From Mesostigma viride (taxonomy: Eukaryota > Streptophyta > Mesostigmatophyceae > Mesostigmatales > Mesostigmataceae), in the NCBI GenBank assembly GCA_009746045.1, contig RPFO01000104.1:3240534-3304533 (forward strand): a stretch of 64,000 nucleotides of DNA. Direction: 5' to 3'. This document shows positions 25,450 to 64,000 of the stretch, one piece after another (positions within the stretch are counted from its first letter, which is position 1; every line of letters begins with the position of its first letter). A program made the translations under genes and the position numbers. The notes beneath the pieces are model-generated. The model was not told the DNA's origin. It ran no database searches and saw only the letters and a program-made list of their open reading frames with translations.

Positions 25450-25714
25450 AATTAATTAATTAATTAATTAATTAGACTCGTGCTCCCGTTGGGGAGTCAC
25501 GGAGCATTAACCCCGATGGATGGATGGATGGGTGCATACATTCCTACCGGTCTAATCTATCTACATTGGCTACATACTACATCTATCTAACAACATTCTA
25601 ACTACAACATCTGTCTAGGCAGCCGCACGCTGCCCTAGGGGGAGCTATCTAGCGTGCCTCCCGCGGGATTGCACACGCGGGCGCTTCCCCACTGGGGGGG
25701 GCTCGTTGTCCTCT
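25450..25714 (-). mobile_element. LINE 3' UTR fragment, first of two tandem copies
   Basis: Minus-strand 3' end only: a (GATG)n-containing UTR, the family-1 hairpin (GTGACTCCCCAACGGGAGCA near 25485) and a (TTAA)n tail at 25450-25474. It matches the next 255 bp nearly base for base and ends within the neighbour's TTAA tail. Confidence 0.85.
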
Positions 25715-26310
25715 ATTAATTAATTAATTAATTAGACTCGTGCTCCCGTTGGGGAGTCACGGAGCATTAACCCCGATGGATGGATGGATGGGTGCACACA
25801 TTCCTACCGGTCTAATCTATCTACATTGGCTACATACTACATCTATCTAACAACATTCTAACTACCACATCTATCTAGGCAGCAGCACGCTGCCCTAGGG
25901 GAGCTATCTAGCGTGCCTCCCGTGGGATTGCACACGTGGGCGCTTCCCCACTGGGGGGGGCTCGTTGTCCTCTATGACCTGGGCCCACTTGGCCTTGTCC
26001 ATCATCTTCTTCCAAATCACGGAGAGGCCTAGGCCCCCCATGTCCTCGACGAGCTGTTCTTTGAAGGTGCGGGCCTTGCGGCGTCTAACATCACTGGGCC
26101 CAGCCCACGTCAGGAGGTGCCGGCCAGGCTGGGCTGGTCGCAGTCCTGCGGGGGGGCCACGTGAGGTGTCTACCTGGTTGGTGCGAGCTAGGTGCCCTAC
26201 TAGCTGCAGGCGGCGTTGCTTAATTGTGCTGGTGATATAGGGCATGCCCTGGTACAGGTCCTCATTGAGCGACCAATAAGGGTGCGGGATGCGGCACGGC
26301 GCTCTGTCCA
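25715..26310 (-). mobile_element. 5'-truncated LINE, C-terminus plus 3' UTR
   Basis: On the minus strand this encodes the typical LINE C-terminal region: WSLNEDLYQGMP, IKQRRLQLVGHLARTNQ, LRPAQPGRHLLTWAGP, WAQVIEDNEPPPVGK. It then reads through the 3' UTR into the hairpin and TTAA tail (25715-25765). The order and sequence match the C-terminus of the LINE at 246-5700, so they are one family. It is truncated at the 5' side near 26300, as usual for LINE insertions. Confidence 0.85.
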
Positions 26311-27370
26311 TGCAGCTGGCGTTGGACGTTTCTAGACTGGTTGTGCATTGGACGGAATTGCCGGTCAGAGAAGCGGTTTGGCATCTCACGTCATATAGAA
26401 AAATTGGGCGCGAGGACGCAACGCGGTGTGACGTTGTGGAATGGCTCGTAAAAAAAGAACCGAAGCGATATGGCACCGCGTCGGGCGTGAGGTTGTTTGC
26501 TCTGTTGGATTTGCATCTACGGCGTTCGTGGGTTGTTTCGAAACCCGGTCGATGAGATTTGGAGGAGAATTAAGTCGAGTATGTATGTGATTTGGTGCTG
26601 CTCCTCGGCACAAGCTCTACAAACAGGTCGTGGACTGGCTGGATCGCGTAGTATCTCCGCGCATCTGAACCCTGTGATGCCCGATCTCCTTTGCGGCCGC
26701 TCTGAGCGGCTTGCCACTGGTTTCGTTGTCCACACCGTCGCGTCGCTACAGTAACACGCGATGTTTTCTGGCATACACGGGCTTTTGGTTCCCGCCGCAC
26801 ATTTGAAAGTGATGTCCTCCGGATTTTTGCCTTTGCACCGTGTGCAGTTCTGGAACGTTTGGAAACATGGCATGGCTAACGTAATGACTGACTAGCTAGA
26901 CCTTTTCAGTGGTTTTCCATTCGCGGGTATTTTCTCGTAAATGGTGCATGGGAGAGCGATCGCAGCAATGATGCTCACCACGTACTAGTGCACTCGATCC
27001 CGGCCAGTTAGGCTCAAAACACACGCCCTGATCAAGCAAGCTGTTTCCGGCCCCACCGTCTGGGTCATCTAGAATAGTCGCTTTTGCGTCTGAGCCCCAA
27101 ATTCAGTCCGATCACTTGCATTCGATGAGCCTTTTTAAGACGCACTCGCCAGTATAATCGGTTACGGCTGACACGCAGTATCGGAAAATTTCCGCACGTG
27201 ACAAGCAGCTATGACGACTCCGAACTAAAGCAAAACGAGGCTTGGAAAAGGAGCTTTCCAGCTCCCAGCCCAACCCACTCGCCATCGTCCTTGCCCAGCC
27301 GCCTGGGCCCGCAAACCCATCGCCAGCAAACCCATCGCTAAGCGCCTCGCCAGAGCCCAAGAAACCCTGC
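26311..27370. other. Nothing recognised; may include the 5' UTR of the ORF1-like element
   Basis: No conserved coding segment or repeat was identified. The part nearest 27385 may belong to the plus-strand retroelement that follows. Confidence 0.35.
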
Positions 27371-27384
27371 TATGACACATACAA

Positions 27385-29050
27385 ATGGCGCGACAGTACC
27401 TAGACAACGCATGCTTTTCTTTCCGCGGCTTGCTGCGACTGACCAAGGAAGAATGCGCCGAGATAGTCCAGTACCTCGCACTGGATCCGGACACAAGCTC
27501 CGTGGGCTCGAGGGGCCCATCCCACTCCGACCACGTGGTGGAGTTCCTCGCCCTGCCAGATCTCAACCATCGCCTTGCCATCCTTTTCAGCTTCTTCAAG
27601 CTAACTGAACGCCACCTCGTCGCTAGGCTCCGCAACCCAGCGCCCGGCCTGCGCAGCTGGCAGCCACACCGGCTCCCTCCCTCTGCAAGGATGACATCCG
27701 AGCAGTGCTGGAGGAGCACGTGACCTGCATGGCCGCTGGCCGAGAAGGTGACATCAATTGATGACCACAGCGCTCATGCACGGTGGAGGCCAAGGTGTCC
27801 AATACGAAAACCAAGGTCGCACATAAGCTTCAACCTCAGCTCACGGCGATGCAGACCGCAGCGCAGGCCTCTGATGCGCATGCCGCCCTCCTCTCCCACC
27901 TCAACCAGGTGGATCGAGGGCAAGTGCGGGCGTGCTCATGAAGAAGCTTGAAGCCATCACCGCCCACCCCGAGGCCCTGGCCACACAGGTCCCACATGGA
28001 TAGGGGAGCAGACGGCCACCATCGCATCCCAGCCACCCCGGCAGGATGCTGGCGACCTCCCGCCGCTCTCCTCAGTATGCGGATCGACCTGCTGCGGTAC
28101 GTCAGCGACCGCCTCAACCGGCCACTGACGCCATCGCCACGAAACTTCAGGAGCTGGAGGACCACCGCCAGGCCGAACTCAACGGGAGGCTGACCGACCG
28201 CGCTCGCCGCGAGTGCCGAGTCGTGCTGCGTCGTTTCCCCCATGCAGAAGCCAGGTGAGACGTCAACCACCGGCCCTTGCCGACGAGCTAGTCAATGACC
28301 AGCTCCTTACCCTCATGGGCCTGGTAGGTGAGATAGAACTGCGCGGGTGCCACCGCCTTCCCCAATCACGGTCCGACAAGGCGGCTCCCCACCAGTCCTG
28401 CTCACCTTCCGGCCCTCCCGTGAGGACAAGCGGCGGTTCCTTTCTCGTCGCAAGCGGTTGCACGACCTCACCTGGACGCTGGACGACGACCTGACCCCCG
28501 CTCAGCAGCAGCAGCGACGCGACCTGTGGCCTGAGTACCTCCGCTACAAGCAGGACCCCCAGAAGCCCAAGGTGTACTGGAGGGGCGGTCCCTGATGATC
28601 AACCACAAGATGTGGACGCCCCCTGCGGGCTAGAATAGCCCTAGCTTGTAATCATTGCCGGTAGTCACTGCCGCCATGGCAGCCATGCCTAGAATGTTTG
28701 CCTAGCCGTGCCACCATACCTAGGTAGTCACGGGCACCGCTAACGCGCACAGTACACAACCAGCCATATAGCCTTAGCTTAGCCCTTGTGTACAGCCATG
28801 CTACGTCCTGGCTATGATCAGATTACTTGCCTACACTCCTTGTTATGATATGCTCACATGGGTCTTATTGCACCCACAGAACTTGCCGGATCGCCTATCG
28901 TGTCCGATTGCAGCTGTGGCATGCCTCTGGTGCGCATGAAGGAGAAAGGCCGGGGTCTCTGCCCTTTCTTCCTGTTGGTTCAATGTGCACATACAGGGAT
29001 CAAAAGCACTCCAGTGCTCCGTGACTCCCCAATGGGAGCACGAGTTTCCT
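27385..29050 (+). mobile_element. ORF1-only LINE relic with family-1 3' hairpin
   Basis: The N-terminal frame starts ATGGCGCGACAGTAC at 27385. The middle codes a heptad-like helical stretch (VEAKVSNTKTKVAHK, about 27784-27880). The C-terminus (28390-28595) reads LLTFRPSREDKRRFLSRRKR, then LTPAQQQQRRDLWPEYLRY and VYWRGGP, which resembles the C-terminal RNA-binding part of L1-type ORF1 proteins. Frames change several times, so it is dead. After a 420-bp 3' UTR it ends at 29017-29048 with GTGCTCC and GGAGCAC flanking CTCCCCAAT, the same hairpin as the EN/RT LINEs. No endonuclease or RT lies within it: either a 'half-LINE' dependent on the full family or an internally deleted copy. Confidence 0.6.
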
Positions 29051-29211
29051 GAACGGCTCGAAAAACACGGAAAAGATAACGGCAGGCTCGAGCGCTACCA
29101 GGGTCCGCATTCTCCCGATTTCGATCTGGTCTGCGCTGGTTGTCTCCTTGATATAAGTGAACTTGACTTTTTGGACACGTCGGTGAAAATCGGACCCTTA
29201 GGCTGTCCGAA

Positions 29212-29263
29212 TTGAAATTGAAATTGAAGTTGAAGTTGAAATCGAAACTGAAATTGAAATTGA
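29212..29263. repeat. Hexamer microsatellite (GAAATT)n
   Basis: About eight imperfect copies of GAAATT/GAAGTT, just past the retroelement end. Confidence 0.8.
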
Positions 29264-29499
29264 ATTCTCTCTAGTCGGCGAAAAAATGGCAAACGGCAAT
29301 AAACATAACAGCAAAAAAAAAAAGGTCACTATCCTTGCAGTCCTGCGCGCCACGCATTTGTCTGGATTTCGTGACCTACCTGATACCATTGGTCGGGTCA
29401 CCTTAACCGTTTTTCACGAAACTAATTGCGTTTACACAAGCTGAATAAGGTCGACATGCATGGTATGGTACCCCATGACATGCCTTCACAACAGCCTAC

Positions 29500-31243
29500 T
29501 TACTTAATACTTATCCCGAAATCCCTGCTCAACCGATATGGATCCAAGACCCTCTCAACCGCCCCCCCCGCAGCTACCTCCGATGCCGCCAGCCGGCCCA
29601 ACAGTGGCGCGAGCGTGATGCCGCTATGCGTGACCACGACATACAACCCACGCACACCATCCGGGTGGCCGATGATCGTGCGACCGTCCGCAGGGATCGG
29701 ACGGTGGGCCATCGTGACAAGCTCCGCCGTGACGCGAGCCATCGCAGGGACCACCCTGGCTGCCTTGGCCATGACCCGGGCCACGCGCTCCGGGGACATG
29801 TCGGAATCCATGTCCCTGGCATCCACGTCCGCATCCCTTGCGACCGCGGCGCTGCTGTCCTTCCCGTTAAAGAGCTCCCCCACGACCATGCGGCCGTCAG
29901 GCCGCTGCATCAGGTAGCAGCCCTCGTCCAGCAGGATGTGGCGCAGGGTCCCTGGGGGGAGCGGCTGGGTCAGGAACGCCACGTAGGGGCGGTCGAGCAG
30001 CGGGACGTCGAGAGCCAGCGGGGGCGCTGACACCAAGGCGGGCACGTCCACGCCGCACGCGAGCACGACGGTCGTCGCGGTGATCACCGTGCCATCTGAT
30101 GTCTCCACGCCACGTACAATAATTCTGGCAGTGTTATCCTCGGCGTTGCCGGGGGGGCCTACCGAGTTCCCCCCAGAGGCGCTGTTTTCCTTGATAGTGG
30201 TATCAAGCTTCCCGCTATAATCAGTATTGCCGCTAGTATCGGTGTCACCGCGAGCTTGAGGAGAGTTGGCCTCACGACGAGCCTCATGCTCGACCACGAG
30301 CGACCGCACGCGCGTGTTGAAGCGCACTGTCGCGCCCCCCCGCTGCGCCTCCTCGAGCATGTGTTGCGTGGCCCGTACTGGGTCCACCCACCCTTCTTGT
30401 GGGTAGTGACGGATGAAAGGAGGAGCGGACGGGGGCGCTGAGGACGAGGCCCGGGAGGTAGCCCAGGGGGAGTCCCGTAACGCCGGCTCGAGCGCGAGCA
30501 GCTGTTCTAAATTTAGGAGCTCGGACGGGTAGGCCGGGTCGCTGGATGGCCTCGCATCGGCCAGAAGTAAGGCGCCGCAGAAGAGGGGGCCGGACCCGGC
30601 CATGCGCGTAGACCGCCATTCGTCCATCGAGTCCATGTTGAGCTGCTTGTAGGCGAGGGGGTTCTTCTGGTTGGCGTTGAGCCAGGCCCAGCTGAGCGGG
30701 GGAGGGGGGAGTGAGGGGCACAGGGCGAATGGAACGGGCTCGAGTCAGGCTTGCATGGGGTAAATGCGGGGAGAGGGGCGAAATACTTTGAATGGCAGGA
30801 AAGGGAAGCATAATGAGGATTAGGAACATACATAGTCATTTCATTATTTATTTTGGGCACATGCATTCATTCAAACGACGGGGGCATAAAGCCCAGCCAG
30901 CACGGGGTTCGAACAGTGGAACCTGCCACGAGAATGTCATCCATCATACTACATTGAGAAGTGAAACATGCAGGCAGACCGCTGGGAATTCATAGTTGCG
31001 GCAAATATGCTTGCGACACCGAGGAACCAAAGGGCATTAAAACAATATGTATAGTTGCAATGTAGAAAAGGCTCCATCAGTATTATCGAGACTACCGTAA
31101 ACATACGAGCTTCCCGTTGCCTTTGCCGCTGGCTTTGCCTCGCTCTCAATAACGGCGACGTTTAGACCCTTCAGCGTGGTGTGCATTGCCACGGAGGACC
31201 CAATAATTCCGGACCCCACAACAATCACGTCAAAAGATGTCAT
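29500..31243 (-). CDS. FAD-dependent oxidoreductase, glycine/D-amino-acid oxidase (DAO) family
   Basis: Two minus-strand exons: 31243-31107 and 30691-29500, joined in phase 2 inside a serine codon (donor gtatgt, acceptor ctcag), giving about 442 aa. The N-terminus MTSFDVIVVGSGIIGSSVA is a dinucleotide-binding GxGxxG motif, followed by the acidic end of strand 2 (VAVIESEA). Across the junction it reads TGSS then WAWLNANQKNP, typical of the family. The C-terminal FAD-contact region is GLYVVVTHSGITLAPLLG, preceded by RPIPADGRTIIGHPDG. The family oxidises amines or amino acids to imines with H2O2 release; the substrate cannot be told from sequence. A poorly conserved insert (TDTSGNTDYSGKLDTTIKEN) interrupts the middle. 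No signal peptide, transit peptide or clear PTS1 (ends GISIK), so probably cytosolic. Divergent from the Nup188 gene. Confidence 0.93.
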
Positions 31244-32368
31244 TATAGAGTAACAGGCGGTCGGTTGTTTTATCTTTTGCCGTCAAGGCGGTTGGAATTC
31301 GCCCCTGCTAGGCTGCGAAACCCCTCTGAGTTTTCCCGAGGTCTGCTCGGCAAGCAAGATGTCAGTTGAATTCGCTACTTATAAGGCTGGTTAGGCGCAC
31401 CCTCGCTCACGGAAGCTGTACGTGACAAAGATTTCTTGGGCCCGCAGTTACAAGGACTGCCGTGATTGGGTCACGGGCCACCTGCTGGCGAGAAATACTT
31501 GCTGAAGTCAACTTCAATGTAAAAACAGGCACGTTCCGAATCATGTTCTCGGTCTCTAAGAAAACTATTCGCGGAAGGAAACCGCTGCGTCTGCGCCGTC
31601 GCCATTAATCAATAATCACGACATAATTTACTGTTTCGGGTGCGAGTCGTATACCTTCTACTAATTATTATTCTCAAGGTGCTAAAGCTGTCGAACTTGC
31701 CCTTGGTGCGCTGCAGTGGCTGCTCGCAACTAACTGCTGCCGAAGAGGTGTCTACTGCTAGCATTATAATCACCCCTTCCTTTTTCCAATTTTTTTTTTT
31801 CCCAACCAGGTCATACCAGGTTCCAAGTTCCAACGTAATTTTTCCAACGAAGCAATTACTTGGAAGCAGCGATGGAGGAAACAAGCATGAGCTGAAAGTC
31901 TAAAACACACGCCACGCTCGTGCTGACGATATGGACGTGCATTTGAGCTGCACGAGATATTCCACGTCTGCTACGATGAAATCTTTTTGTGCAAATCCTT
32001 ATTAACCACATGCCTGCTGCAATTGTGCGTGCTGGCGGGGATTTTGTTGGCAGAAGTTGCAGTCTGGAAGTCTAAACTGCGGTTCAGCTCCACCTGCACA
32101 GTTTGCTTTGGGAAACTGAGTCTTCTTCATGCATGGAATCTGAATTTATCCTCTGTGCCACGAATACAATAGCCAAATAGCCAAGAATGTCACAACAGCC
32201 AGAATGTAGCGATGTGCCTTCTGCGCTCCTCATTCCGTCAGAGGCTATTTCCCATCGAACCTCTTAAATGACCTCCTTTCTGCTACACCGGACACCCTCT
32301 AGGCATCACTATAGAAGGGCTGGTGGAGGTGCAACGACCAATTTCGCCTCCTAAGTCACAACAACAAT
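31244..32368. promoter_or_regulatory. Shared intergenic region of two divergent genes
   Basis: These 1,125 bp separate the starts of the FAD enzyme (minus) and Nup188 (plus) and must hold both promoters unless they lie farther out. No TATA box or repeated operator-like motif was identified. Poly-T at 31792-31801. Confidence 0.45.

Positions 32369-64000
<31,632 letters not shown>

Noticed and set aside
30256-30441. Plus-strand small open frames across 29.4-30.4 kb
   Set aside because: Antisense to the FAD oxidoreductase, whose minus-strand frame has clear family motifs.

Overview
The window is nuclear DNA from a eukaryote, most likely a unicellular alga or related protist. The genes are split by GT-AG introns, many of them over 1 kb. 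Exons are GC-rich, introns carry C/T-rich tracts before their acceptors, and retroelement debris with (TTAA)n tails is common. There are no operons, ribosome binding sites or prokaryotic genes. I cannot name the species from sequence alone.

Layout. 1-6.6 kb is transposon debris: a decayed LINE on the minus strand (endonuclease and reverse transcriptase with a YVDD box), split by a 1.7 kb insert that looks piggyBac-like (TTAA target), plus 3' ends of other retroelements. 7.3-9.9 kb (minus) is a three-exon gene for a charged helical protein of about 194 aa. 10.8-11.4 kb is a hairpin MITE with 34-bp inverted ends. 13.97-23.2 kb (plus) is a G3BP/Rasputin-type RNA-binding protein (NTF2-like + RRM + RGG) in nine in-phase exons; its first exon was not found. 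One of its introns holds exactly 60 copies of a 44-bp repeat. 25.4-29.05 kb holds two tandem LINE 3' ends and a LINE relic that carries only an ORF1-like gene. 29.5-31.24 kb (minus) is a two-exon FAD amino-acid-oxidase-family enzyme. From 32.37 kb to the window end (plus) is one very large gene for the nucleoporin Nup188, with 26 exons seen and running off the edge. Its introns contain a Helitron, about 20 tandem arrays (among them 99 x 22 bp and 55 x 31 bp) and several retroelement 3' ends.

How the genes relate. The identified products are unrelated housekeeping proteins: an mRNP/stress-granule factor, a flavoenzyme and a nuclear pore scaffold. The flavoenzyme and Nup188 are divergent and share a 1.1 kb intergenic region.

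Most unusual signal. In three genes on both strands, the piece of exon next to a splice site, often with the splice site itself, recurs as decayed tandem copies inside the neighbouring intron. Donor copies lie downstream and acceptor copies upstream, with up to six copies at one junction. I call these splice-junction echoes. They suggest that introns here grow by tandem duplication across exon-intron borders. The second theme is two retroelement families whose 3' ends are short hairpins followed by (TTAA)n.
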